This document shows positions 56,294 to 64,000 of a DNA stretch of 64,000 bases, piece by piece. The notes under the pieces are model-generated. The model saw only the letters and a list, made by a program, of their open reading frames with translations, ran no database searches and was not told the DNA's origin. The translations under genes were made by a program, and so were the position numbers. Each line of letters starts with the position of its first letter. Within the stretch, counting starts at the first letter, position 1. Source of the stretch: Caldilineae bacterium (GTDB lineage: Bacteria; Chloroflexota; Anaerolineae; DUEN01); contig DUEN01000004.1 in NCBI GenBank assembly GCA_011176545.1, positions 1-64,000 on the forward strand, in the 5' to 3' direction.

Positions 56294-59200
56294 ATGGAGG
56301 CGCTCATGGATCCCCGTATCATCCAGATGAAGCTGGCTATCCTGCGTCGGCGGGCTGTGCTTCGATCGTGGCCCATCAGCCCTTACGAGGCACGCCTGGC
56401 GGATCATCTAGCGCCCGGGACGTATCGCTACGAAGGGGACTGGTATGCCGTAGAGGGCGAGGGATGGTGGCCCGCCGGGAAGACCGTCTTCCTGCGCGCC
56501 CGGGTTGAGCTGCCGGGCGACGTTCCTTCGGATCAACTCTACCTCGTCTTCGATGGCGAGGGGCTAGAGGGACTGGTGACCATCGACGGCCATCCCTACA
56601 CGGGCATCGATGCCAACCACACGCGCGTGCAGGTACCTCGCCAGGAGGCTTTCCTGCTGGAGGCGGAGTTCATCGCCATCCCGCGCGTCATGTGCCTGCC
56701 GGAGCTGGCAGGAGAGCGCGCCCGGCTGCGCCAGATCCGCATTGAGCAGGTCGATCGTGAGATCGAGGATGCCTGGTACGATCTCCATTTCGCCTGGGAG
56801 GCGGGTCAGGCCGTCCGGGATGATCGCCGCCGTCAGCGTATCCTGGACGCCCTGGAAGAGGCGCTGCTGGCCATCGACCTCACGCTACCCCACGATCGGT
56901 TTCGAGAGGAGGTGGCCCAGGCGCGCCGCATCCTTCGCTCTCACATCGAGCGGATCGCCCCTGATCCGGAGGGGGGTCGTATCTTCTTGACCGGGCACTC
57001 ACACATCGACACGGCATGGCTATGGCCGCTGCGGGAGACCATCCGGAAATGCGGGCGCACCTTCAGCACCGCTTGTCGGCTGATGGAGCGTTATCCGCAT
57101 TATCGCTTCTCCTGCAGCCAACCCCAGCTCTATGCTTATACTAAACGGTACTTCCCCTCCCTCTACGAGGAGATCAAGAGATGGATACGGGAGGGACGCT
57201 GGGAGACCACCGGTGGCATGTGGGTGGAGGCGGATTGCAATGTCTCCTCCGGAGAGGCCCTCATTCGCCAGATCCTGCATGGGCTTCGCTTCTTCCGGGA
57301 GGAGTTCGGGACGCGTCCACGCGTGTGTTGGTTGCCGGACGTGTTCGGCTATCCCGGCAATCTGCCTCAGATCCTGCGTGGCTGCGGCCTGCATTCCTTC
57401 TTCACGACTAAATTGCACTGGCAGGCTCGTAATCCCTTCCCTTATCACCTCTTCTGGTGGGAGGGGATCGATGGCACGCGTGTCCTGGCTCACATCCCCC
57501 GACTGAAGCGTGGCTACAACGGCCATCCCACGCCAGAGGAGCTGGTCCTGGCCTGGGAGAACTTCAATGAAAAGGCGAGCTACGAGGAGGTCCTCTTCCC
57601 CTTCGGCTTCGGCGACGGCGGAGGCGGCCCCACCGAGGAAATGCTGGAATACGCCGCGCGGGCGGAACGATATCCGGGGCTCCCCGCGTGCCGGCAGGGG
57701 CTGGAGGAGGCCTATTTCGAGCGCGTCCATGCCACCGCCCCCGATCTCCCCGTATGGCACGGGGAGCTGTATCTGGAGACGCATCGGGGGACGTACACCA
57801 CACAGGCCGCGACGAAGCAGGCGAATCGGAAGAATGAGCTGTTGCTGCGCGAGGCCGAGATCGCCAGCGTGATCGCGAGCTGGCTTGGGCAGCACATCGA
57901 TCTGGAGCCCCTGCGCGCGGCCTGGGAGAACCTCCTGCTCCTCCAGTTCCATGATATCCTGCCGGGCTCCTCCATCGGACAGGTGTATGAGGAGGCCGCC
58001 CAGGACTATGCTCGCATCGAGCAAACCGCTCGTTCAGTGCGTGACGCGGCCCTGCAGGTGATCGCCCGGCATGTCCCGGCCGCCGACCTGCTGGTCTTCA
58101 ACAGCCTCTCATGGGAGCGCAACGATGTCACCACAGCTGTCATCCCGCTCCCGCAGGGCCCCGTGGAGCTCGTCGATCCCGAGGGACGGGCGACTCCGGC
58201 TCAGATCATCGCACAGGAAGGCGATCAAGCCACGATCGCCTTCGCTCCGCCACAGGTCCCCCCTGTAGGATATACCACGCTCTCGATTCGCCCCGCGGCG
58301 GGGCCTTTTGAACACTCCCTCGACATCTCGACACGCCGCTTGGAGAATCGCTTCTTCGTCATCGAGATCAACGAAGTGGGCGAGATCACCCGACTTTACG
58401 ATAAGCGCTATGACCGTGAGGTCGTCCCGCCTGGGCAGCGTGCGAACCGCCTGCAGCTCTTCCAGGATGGGCCGGAACGAGAGGCGGCCTGGAACGTGCA
58501 CGCCACGTTCGAGCGGCGGGAATACCCATTTGAGGGGGAGAGCTCCATCGAGGTCGTGGAGACCGGGCCCGTGCGAGGAGTGGTACGGGTCGTCCGCCAC
58601 CACCGCGAGAGCCGAATTGAGCAGGATATCATCATCTATGACGCGCTGCCGCGGATCGACTTTGTGACCCGCGCGGACTGGCAGGAACGGCAGGTGATGC
58701 TGAAGGTAGCCTTCCCGGTGGAGATCCTAGCCGACCAGGCGACGTTCGAGATTCAATTCGGGGCGATCCAGCGGCCGACCCACCGGAACACCTCCTGGGA
58801 CCAGGAGAAGTTCGAGGTGCCCGCGCATCGCTGGGCTGACCTGTCCGAGGCCGGATATGGCGTCAGCCTGCTGAACGACTGCAAATATGGGTATGATGTC
58901 AAGGGGAACGTGCTGCGGTTGACGCTCCTGCGGGGGCCCGAATGGCCGGATCCTCACGCCGACCGCGGCCATCACGAGTTCACCTACGCGTTATGGCCTC
59001 ACGGGGGCGACTGGCGCCAGGGAGAGACGGTGCGCCGCGCATGGGAGTTGAACGTGCCGCTGGTTTGCCTGTCGGCTACCGAGGGCGTAGGAGACCTCCC
59101 GGCGATGCATCGTTTCCTCCAGGTGGATGGCCCGGCTATCTTAGAGGCGCTAAAGCCAGCAGACGACGGCAATGGGTGGATCCTGCGGGTATATGAACCA

Positions 59201-59365
59201 CATGGCGGCCGCGGGCGAGCCTCAGTAATCGTGGGCATCCCTCTTCAGGAGGTTGCCGCCTGTAACCTAGTCGAGGAAACGGATGGGCCTCAGCCGTTTG
59301 AACGTGATCGGTTCACCTTCGGTATCCGCCCCTATCAGATCCGCACCTTCCGCCTTCAAACGTAG
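56294..59365 (+). CDS. GH38 alpha-mannosidase
   Basis: A 1023-residue enzyme of usual GH38 length. The ATG at 56294 is preferred because AGGAAGG lies 6 nt upstream; ATG 56288 would abut it. Zinc ligands are in GHSHIDTAWLWPLRET (His, Asp), the nucleophile Asp is in WLPDVFGYPGNLPQI, and another His in LLLQFHDILPGSSIG. The N-terminal ~220 residues are an accessory beta domain, and the C-terminal half the usual beta-sandwiches. It removes alpha-linked mannose from oligosaccharides or glycoproteins. No signal peptide is seen, so it likely acts in the cytoplasm on imported glycans. Confidence 0.95.
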   Translation: MEALMDPRIIQMKLAILRRRAVLRSWPISPYEARLADHLAPGTYRYEGDWYAVEGEGWWPAGKTVFLRARVELPGDVPSDQLYLVFDGEGLEGLVTIDGHPYTGIDANHTRVQVPRQEAFLLEAEFIAIPRVMCLPELAGERARLRQIRIEQVDREIEDAWYDLHFAWEAGQAVRDDRRRQRILDALEEALLAIDLTLPHDRFREEVAQARRILRSHIERIAPDPEGGRIFLTGHSHIDTAWLWPLRETIRKCGRTFSTACRLMERYPHYRFSCSQPQLYAYTKRYFPSLYEEIKRWIREGRWETTGGMWVEADCNVSSGEALIRQILHGLRFFREEFGTRPRVCWLPDVFGYPGNLPQILRGCGLHSFFTTKLHWQARNPFPYHLFWWEGIDGTRVLAHIPRLKRGYNGHPTPEELVLAWENFNEKASYEEVLFPFGFGDGGGGPTEEMLEYAARAERYPGLPACRQGLEEAYFERVHATAPDLPVWHGELYLETHRGTYTTQAATKQANRKNELLLREAEIASVIASWLGQHIDLEPLRAAWENLLLLQFHDILPGSSIGQVYEEAAQDYARIEQTARSVRDAALQVIARHVPAADLLVFNSLSWERNDVTTAVIPLPQGPVELVDPEGRATPAQIIAQEGDQATIAFAPPQVPPVGYTTLSIRPAAGPFEHSLDISTRRLENRFFVIEINEVGEITRLYDKRYDREVVPPGQRANRLQLFQDGPEREAAWNVHATFERREYPFEGESSIEVVETGPVRGVVRVVRHHRESRIEQDIIIYDALPRIDFVTRADWQERQVMLKVAFPVEILADQATFEIQFGAIQRPTHRNTSWDQEKFEVPAHRWADLSEAGYGVSLLNDCKYGYDVKGNVLRLTLLRGPEWPDPHADRGHHEFTYALWPHGGDWRQGETVRRAWELNVPLVCLSATEGVGDLPAMHRFLQVDGPAILEALKPADDGNGWILRVYEPHGGRGRASVIVGIPLQEVAACNLVEETDGPQPFERDRFTFGIRPYQIRTFRLQT

Positions 59366-59392
59366 TTGAAGCGGCGCCGCCGTTCTGCGAAG

Positions 59393-59421
59393 GTAAGGGC
59401 GCAGCGTCGCTGCGCCCTTAC
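59393..59421. repeat. 13-bp-arm palindrome
   Basis: GTAAGGGCGCAGC, 3-nt loop, then its exact complement. It is 27 bp past the mannosidase stop. Confidence 0.65.
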
Positions 59422-59435
59422 ATCAAGGCGTTACC

Positions 59436-59490
59436 GAGGCAACACATGCGTTGCCCTCACATGATTATCGTGTATGCCAATATGAGCGAA
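59436..59490. repeat. Composite intergenic repeat, type B copy 2 (inverted)
   Basis: GAGGCAACACA/TGCGTTGCCCTC palindrome (59436-59457), 13 bp, then GTGTATGCCAATATGAGCGA, which is the complement of the side motif at 16371-16395. Confidence 0.5.
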
Positions 59491-59494
59491 AAAG

Positions 59495-59520
59495 AAAACC
59501 AGCCTGCACAGGCTGGTTTT
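59495..59520 (-). terminator. Intrinsic terminator of the rnpB-tRNA operon
   Basis: Arms AAAACCAGCCTG and CAGGCTGGTTTT are perfect complements. On the minus strand the stem is followed by TTTTCTTTTT, an excellent terminator, 15 bp after the last tRNA. On the plus strand it would also serve the mannosidase transcript weakly. Confidence 0.88.
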
Positions 59521-59534
59521 CTCTAGGAATTAGG

Positions 59535-59605
59535 CTCGGGGACGAGGACTCGAACCTCGACTAAGGGATCCAAAGTCCCCTGTCCTGCCATTAGACCATC
59601 CCCGA
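59535..59605 (-). tRNA. tRNA-Gln (anticodon TTG)
   Basis: 71 nt. Acceptor TCGGGGA pairs with TCCCCGA; T arm GAGGTTCGAGTCCTC; anticodon loop CTTTGGA. Last of five tRNAs on the transcript. The CCA end is not encoded. Confidence 0.95.
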
Positions 59606-59621
59606 CCGCGACGCGGTCCTG

Positions 59622-59697
<76 letters not shown>

Positions 59698-59709
59698 AAA
59701 CCCATCAGG

Positions 59710-59781
<72 letters not shown>

Positions 59782-59856
59782 TCGTAGCGACCGGAGCATG
59801 AGATAGAGATAGAGGAAACCTCCATCCCTATCGCTTGCCCCTATCTCTATCGCTCG

Positions 59857-59929
<73 letters not shown>

Positions 59930-59951
59930 AAACGACCAGGTCTCCCGGGCG

Positions 59952-60041
<90 letters not shown>

Positions 60042-60048
60042 AACCCAC

Positions 60049-60486
<438 letters not shown>

Positions 60487-60523
60487 TCGGTACCTTCTTA
60501 AGGTTCACCCTTTTGCGGGCAAG

Positions 60524-60552
60524 ATTATAACACACCGCCGCATCCATGTCAA
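60524..60552 (-). promoter_or_regulatory. Consensus promoter for rnpB and tRNAs
   Basis: On the minus strand TTGACA (60552-60547), exactly 17 bp, TATAAT (60529-60524): a perfect match to the housekeeping consensus. The start would be about 7 nt on, some 30 nt before the RNase P RNA 5' end. Confidence 0.92.
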
Positions 60553-60573
60553 CTGTTTTTTGCCTTCGCGCCA

Positions 60574-60603
60574 TTGACGCGAGCCTGGAGCCTATGCTAT
60601 GAT
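60574..60603 (+). promoter_or_regulatory. Divergent promoter for the small-protein run
   Basis: TTGACG (60574-60579), 18 bp, TATGAT (60598-60603), 44 bp before the ATG at 60648. It is back-to-back with the rnpB promoter. Confidence 0.6.
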
Positions 60604-60647
60604 CGGCCTGAACAAGACGGTCCTTCTGCCCCAGAACGGAGGTAACG

Positions 60648-61463
60648 ATGTCCTTCCCCACTACATACGTAGAGGATGTGGAGATTTCCCGGCTCATCTG
60701 TGGCACCAATGGGTTTCTGGGATATTCCCATTTCAGCGCCGCCCGAGACCGCTGGATCCGGGAGCATTTCACCGTCGAGCGCATCGCGGAGGTGATCAGC
60801 CGCTTCGCCGAGCTGGGCGTGAACGCGGTGATGGGCCCTCTGGATGATAAGCTCATCGCCGCGCTGGATCAGGTCGAGCGGGCCACGGGTACCCGCATGG
60901 TCTACATCGCCACGCCAGGAGGCCATACCGTAGAGGAGGTCATCCAGGGAGTGCGTCGCTCGGCTGAGGCGGGAGCTCGCATCTGTATGCCGCACCAGAT
61001 GTACACCGACACCCATCTGCTGCCAGCGGAGACGCGCATCGTGGGCATCGAGCCGATCCTGGCGGAGATCCGCCGGTTGGGCATGATCCCCGGGCTGAGC
61101 ACGCATCGGCCAGAAACGATCATCGTGTGCGACAAGGCGGGCTACGATGTGGCGACGTACATCCAGCCCTACAACGCCGCGGGCTTCCTCTGCCAGGTGG
61201 AGACCGATTGGATCGGCCGGGTGATCCGGAACACCCCCAAACCCGTCATGTGCATCAAGCCGCTGGGGGCGGGTCGCATCCTCCCTCCGACCGGCCTCCA
61301 ATTCGTTTTCAACACATGCAAACCCAACGACATGGTGGTCATCGGCACCATGAACGTCTACGAAGCCGAGGAGGATGTTCAATTGGCCCTGGAGATATTA
61401 ACGGGCCAATCGTCCGAGCGGAAGTTGACCTTCTCACGCAGCAAATCCGTTCTGAGCGACTAA
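60648..61463 (+). CDS. Uncharacterised TIM-barrel-like protein
   Basis: A 271-residue cytoplasmic protein after GGAGG. Alternating beta/alpha segments ([96 protein letters not shown]) suggest a TIM barrel, distantly like aldo-keto reductases or other barrel enzymes. I do not recognise a catalytic signature. It is followed 11 bp later by the adenosine-specific-kinase-family gene, so the two are likely linked. Confidence 0.65.
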   Translation: MSFPTTYVEDVEISRLICGTNGFLGYSHFSAARDRWIREHFTVERIAEVISRFAELGVNAVMGPLDDKLIAALDQVERATGTRMVYIATPGGHTVEEVIQGVRRSAEAGARICMPHQMYTDTHLLPAETRIVGIEPILAEIRRLGMIPGLSTHRPETIIVCDKAGYDVATYIQPYNAAGFLCQVETDWIGRVIRNTPKPVMCIKPLGAGRILPPTGLQFVFNTCKPNDMVVIGTMNVYEAEEDVQLALEILTGQSSERKLTFSRSKSVLSD

Positions 61464-61474
61464 GGAGGCGATGT

Positions 61475-61957
61475 ATGGAGCTTAAAATCGTACGCATCGA
61501 GAAGCCGGAGGACCTGAACTTCATTCTGGGACAGAGCCACTTCATCAAAACCGTGGAGGACCTCTACGAGGCGATCGTTGGGACGGTACCTGGGGCCCAA
61601 TTCGGCCTGGCCTTCTGCGAATCATCGGGGCCGGCGCTGGTGCGCGCGGCCGGGACGGACGAGGAACTGGTTGAGCTGGCCAAGAAGAACGCTCTGGCCC
61701 TCTCCGCCGGCCATTGCTTCATCATCTTCATGCGGAACTTCTATCCCATCAATGTTCTCAACGCCATCAAGATGGTGCCCGAGGTATGTCGGATCTTCTG
61801 TGCCACCGCCAATCCCGTCGAGGTCATCATCGCCGAGACCGAACAGGGCCGCGGCATCCTGGGCGTAATCGACGGCGTTAAGACGAAGGGGATCGAGACG
61901 GAAGAGGACGTGGCCAAGCGGAAGAGCTTCCTGCGTCAGATCGGATACAAGCTCTGA
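61475..61957 (+). CDS. Adenosine-specific kinase family protein
   Basis: A 160-residue protein of the PF04008 family. The ATG at 61475 follows AAGGAGG; longer frames upstream lie inside the previous gene. Characteristic stretches are [46 protein letters not shown], and [18 protein letters not shown]. The name comes from a structural and biochemical proposal for archaeal members; the physiological role is unsettled. Common in archaea and thermophilic bacteria. Confidence 0.88.
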   Translation: MELKIVRIEKPEDLNFILGQSHFIKTVEDLYEAIVGTVPGAQFGLAFCESSGPALVRAAGTDEELVELAKKNALALSAGHCFIIFMRNFYPINVLNAIKMVPEVCRIFCATANPVEVIIAETEQGRGILGVIDGVKTKGIETEEDVAKRKSFLRQIGYKL

Positions 61958-61989
61958 TCGCTCTCTCATGGCTCTCAGGAGGACCAACG

Positions 61990-62505
61990 ATGGACGTCTT
62001 CGAGTGCATACAACGGCGTCGTTCCATCCGCGCATACCAGGACCGTCCCATCCCGGACGAGGCGCTACGACGCATCCTGGAGGCGATCAACGCGGCCCCT
62101 TCCGCGGGGAATCTCCAGGCATACAAGGTGTTCCTCATACGCGATGCGGCCCGACGCCGCGCCTTAGCGGAGGCGAGCTATAACCAGGATTACGTCGCCC
62201 AGGCCCCCGTCGTGCTCGTCTTCTGCACGGACGCGGCCCGGTCCGCCAGCAAGTATGGCCGACGCGGCGAGAGGCTCTACTGCCTTCAGGACGCCACGAT
62301 CGCCTGTGCATATGCCCAGCTGGCCGCGGTGGCCTTGGGCCTGGGCACGGTGTGGATCGGCGCCTTTGATGACGACGCGGTGATCCGGGCCCTGAACCTG
62401 CCTCGCGGGCTGCACCCCGTGGCCATTCTGCCGATCGGATATCCAGACGAGTCCCCCGCGCCGCGTCCCCGCCGCGCGCTGGAGGATCTCGTTCAGGAGT
62501 TGTAA
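61990..62505 (+). CDS. Nitroreductase-family protein
   Basis: A 171-residue single-domain flavoprotein. RRRSIRAYQDRPIPDE and INAAPSAGNLQAYKV bind FMN in the family, and LAAVALGLGTVWIGAF is the conserved C-terminal helix region. It is 32 bp after the kinase-family gene, start after CAGGAGG. Likely an NAD(P)H-dependent reductase; substrate unknown. Confidence 0.9.
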   Translation: MDVFECIQRRRSIRAYQDRPIPDEALRRILEAINAAPSAGNLQAYKVFLIRDAARRRALAEASYNQDYVAQAPVVLVFCTDAARSASKYGRRGERLYCLQDATIACAYAQLAAVALGLGTVWIGAFDDDAVIRALNLPRGLHPVAILPIGYPDESPAPRPRRALEDLVQEL

Positions 62506-62514
62506 GCAGACAGA

Positions 62515-62547
62515 TTCCCACGGCCCGTCGCACGTATTCCGTGGGAA
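62515..62547 (+). promoter_or_regulatory. Intercistronic hairpin before the GYD gene
   Basis: Arms TTCCCACGG and CCGTGGGAA with a 15-nt loop, directly ahead of the AGGAGGA ribosome-binding site. Possible message-stability or attenuation element. Confidence 0.4.
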
Positions 62548-62563
62548 AGATAGGAGGAGAACC

Positions 62564-62851
62564 ATGGCGACGTACGTGATGTTAAGCACGCTCACCGACG
62601 AGGGTGCCAAAACCATCAAGAAGAATCCCAGGCGCATCTTGGAGGTGAACCAGGAACTGGAGGAGATGGGGGTCAGGGTGGTCGCGCAATACGCTACCTT
62701 GGGGCCTTATGACTTCGTGAACATCGTCGAGGCGCCCAGCCATGAGGTGGTCGCCCGGGTGTCCGCGGAGATGGCCTCTCGCGGCACTGTCAAGCTGATG
62801 ACCATGGTGGCCATCCCCATCGAGGAGTTCATCGCCTCCCTTGAGCAGTAG
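62564..62851 (+). CDS. GYD-domain protein
   Basis: A 95-residue protein of the GYD family (YVMLSTLTDEGAKTIKKNP, GPYDFVNIVEAPSHE, GTVKLMTMVAIP), a ferredoxin-like alpha/beta fold of unknown function. Excellent ribosome-binding site AGGAGGA. It follows the nitroreductase gene by 58 bp and may be part of the same transcript. Confidence 0.88.
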   Translation: MATYVMLSTLTDEGAKTIKKNPRRILEVNQELEEMGVRVVAQYATLGPYDFVNIVEAPSHEVVARVSAEMASRGTVKLMTMVAIPIEEFIASLEQ

Positions 62852-62879
62852 GTGCGCCTCTCCGTGGCACGCGCGCCAG

Positions 62880-62912
62880 GGGTAGCGGATCAACATCTCT
62901 GATCCGCTACCC
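62880..62912. terminator. Hairpin after the GYD gene
   Basis: Perfect 13-bp arms GGGTAGCGGATCA and TGATCCGCTACCC with a 7-nt loop, 28 bp past the stop. No T-run follows, so it may be a repeat-family palindrome rather than a true terminator. Confidence 0.4.
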
Positions 62913-63032
62913 ACCGGGTCATCTCCGCGATAGATCCAGGAACACAAAACTCTGGAGTGATGGCCTGTCCACTTCCTACCAAATCCGCTCAGTCAGCGGA
63001 TCTTCACTGACCTCCAGAGGGAAGGCTTTGCT

Positions 63033-63320
63033 ATGCCCATCGTGCGAGCTCATGTGTACATATCCGGCATCGTCCAGGGCGTCTTCTTCCGCGCCGAGAC
63101 GCAGCGTCTGGCGCGCGAGCTGGGCCTGACCGGCTGGGTACGCAATCTTTGGGATGGGCGGGTGGAGGCCGTCTTTGAAGGGGAGGAGCAGGACGTCCAG
63201 CATATCATCCAGTGGTGCTGGCGTGGGCCCGAGGAGGCGGTAGTGGAGAACGTTGAAGTGCGCTACGAGCCGCCGACGGGCAAATACCGGGATTTCTACA
63301 TCACGACGAGCAGCTACTAG
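63033..63320 (+). CDS. acyP: Acylphosphatase
   Basis: A 95-residue enzyme that hydrolyses acyl phosphates. The catalytic Arg is in GIVQGVFFRAETQ (phosphate loop) and the catalytic Asn in GWVRNLWDGRVEAVFEGE. Length and motifs match the family exactly. It is 13 bp ahead of the Nudix gene. Confidence 0.95.
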   Translation: MPIVRAHVYISGIVQGVFFRAETQRLARELGLTGWVRNLWDGRVEAVFEGEEQDVQHIIQWCWRGPEEAVVENVEVRYEPPTGKYRDFYITTSSY

Positions 63321-63333
63321 AACCGACGCGATC

Positions 63334-63876
63334 ATGGCCGGCAAACAGGATCAGGGCATACATCAGAGCAGCGAACGATATCATGTAATCCCTCGCACCC
63401 TCTGCTTCGTCACCCATGGGGGGGACGTGCTCCTGTTGAAGGGGGCGCCGACGAAACGCATCTGGCCCAACCGCTATAACGGCGTCGGCGGACACGTCGA
63501 GCGTGACGAAGACGTCTACTCGGCCGCGATCCGGGAGATCCGCGAGGAGACCGGCTTAGAGGTCGAAGGGGTGCAACTGCGGGCGATCATCAATATCGAT
63601 GCGGGGGATCCCCTCACGGGGATCATGCTGTTCGTGTTCACCGCGCGGGCCCCCCATCGCGCGGTGCGCCCCTCTTCAGAGGGAACGCTGGAGTGGGTGC
63701 CGCGGGCCCGGCTGCAAGAATATGACCTCGTTGACGATCTGAAGGAGCTCCTGCCGAGGATCCTGGCGATGGAAGCTTCCACCGCGCCGCTATTCGGCCG
63801 CTACTACTACGACGCGAACGATCGCCTCGTCATCCAGTGGGCTGACGGGGCCTCCATCTACCATCACCAGAAATAG
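63334..63876 (+). CDS. Nudix hydrolase (MutT/8-oxo-dGTPase-like)
   Basis: A 180-residue hydrolase. The Nudix box is intact: GGHVERDEDVYSAAIREI continuing REETGL. WPNRYNGVGGHVE and the box spacing resemble 8-oxo-dGTP or general nucleotide diphosphatases. The ATG at 63334 lacks a strong ribosome-binding site but the preceding in-frame codons overlap the acylphosphatase gene. Substrate unresolved. Confidence 0.9.
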   Translation: MAGKQDQGIHQSSERYHVIPRTLCFVTHGGDVLLLKGAPTKRIWPNRYNGVGGHVERDEDVYSAAIREIREETGLEVEGVQLRAIINIDAGDPLTGIMLFVFTARAPHRAVRPSSEGTLEWVPRARLQEYDLVDDLKELLPRILAMEASTAPLFGRYYYDANDRLVIQWADGASIYHHQK

Positions 63877-64000
63877 CTATTTAGCCCCTCCGTACTATTG
63901 TGCACGCGTCACTCCAGCGCGAGGATGCCCTTGCGAACAGGCCAAGGGGGACAAGCATGATTCCTCAGGGAGGGTCCTTTGCATCCTCACGATCAGTTAC
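63877..64000. other. Right end, no feature seen
   Basis: 124 bp after the Nudix gene with no open frame, repeat or promoter I can support; it continues beyond the window. Confidence 0.5.

Noticed and set aside
61127-61474. Upstream extension of the adenosine-specific-kinase-family frame
   Set aside because: It lies inside the preceding gene in another frame; AAGGAGG marks the ATG at 61475.

Overview
The window is GC-rich bacterial chromosome, most likely from a Chloroflexota (Anaerolineae-like) organism. The clues are TPTP-rich linkers in exported proteins, a secreted protein ending in YLPLIMR, bacterial SH3 and CpXC proteins, and intergenic spaces crowded with short palindromes. This placement is inference; there is no rRNA here. 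No phage, conjugative element, complete insertion sequence or CRISPR array was seen.

Layout. 1-3.6 kb: one large secreted zinc-protease-like protein behind a strong promoter and a long leader. 3.7-12.2 kb (+): a PEBP-family lipoprotein, then a DNA-repair-flavoured run (2H phosphoesterase-like, PolX with PHP domain, SH3 membrane protein, LigA), a TIGR00300/LOR-SDH protein and a CpXC protein. 12.5-18.4 kb: a GT4 glycosyltransferase (-) divergent from a sugar module (+) of DegT aminotransferase, Gfo/Idh/MocA oxidoreductase, SIS isomerase and D-lyxose isomerase. 18.6-24.4 kb (-): three tandem M42 aminopeptidases behind an alpha-glucan phosphorylase. 24.8-31.5 kb (-): a compact operon of PspA, a membrane-anchored solute-binding protein, a solute-binding/VWA fusion, a coiled-coil membrane protein, a Leu/Ile/Val-type binding lipoprotein, a small membrane protein and an O-methyltransferase. 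It has no ABC permease or ATPase and is the best candidate here for an undescribed system. 32.0-36.9 kb (-): an ATPase/winged-helix regulator, a decayed histidine-kinase fragment and secA.

37.2-52.2 kb (-): a long catabolic run with M28-like peptidase, double nitroreductase, hydantoin-racemase-family protein, complete Opp/Dpp-type ABC importer, CehA/McbA-type hydrolase, methyltransferase and dihydropyrimidinase/hydantoinase. It reads as uptake and ring-opening of cyclic amides or modified peptides. 52.2-53.2 kb is an AT-richer stretch without a recognisable gene. 53.2-59.4 kb (+): 2-oxoacid:ferredoxin oxidoreductase (alpha and beta) and a GH38 alpha-mannosidase. 59.5-60.5 kb (-): the RNase P RNA gene followed by five tRNA genes (Leu, Ala, Gly, Phe, Gln), with a consensus promoter at one end and an intrinsic terminator at the other. 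60.6-63.9 kb (+): a run of small proteins (TIM-barrel-like protein, adenosine-specific kinase family, nitroreductase, GYD protein, acylphosphatase, Nudix hydrolase).

Intergenic DNA carries at least four repeat types: a ~124-bp element with terminal inverted repeats (2 copies), palindromes of the TAGGGGCG...CGCCCCTA type often attached to one of two conserved side motifs, GATTGG-type short tandem repeats (one of which appears to extend a reading frame), and ACCGCAGAGG / AACCGCAAAGG repeats. Gene starts were chosen by ribosome-binding site and differ from the longest open frame in several cases.
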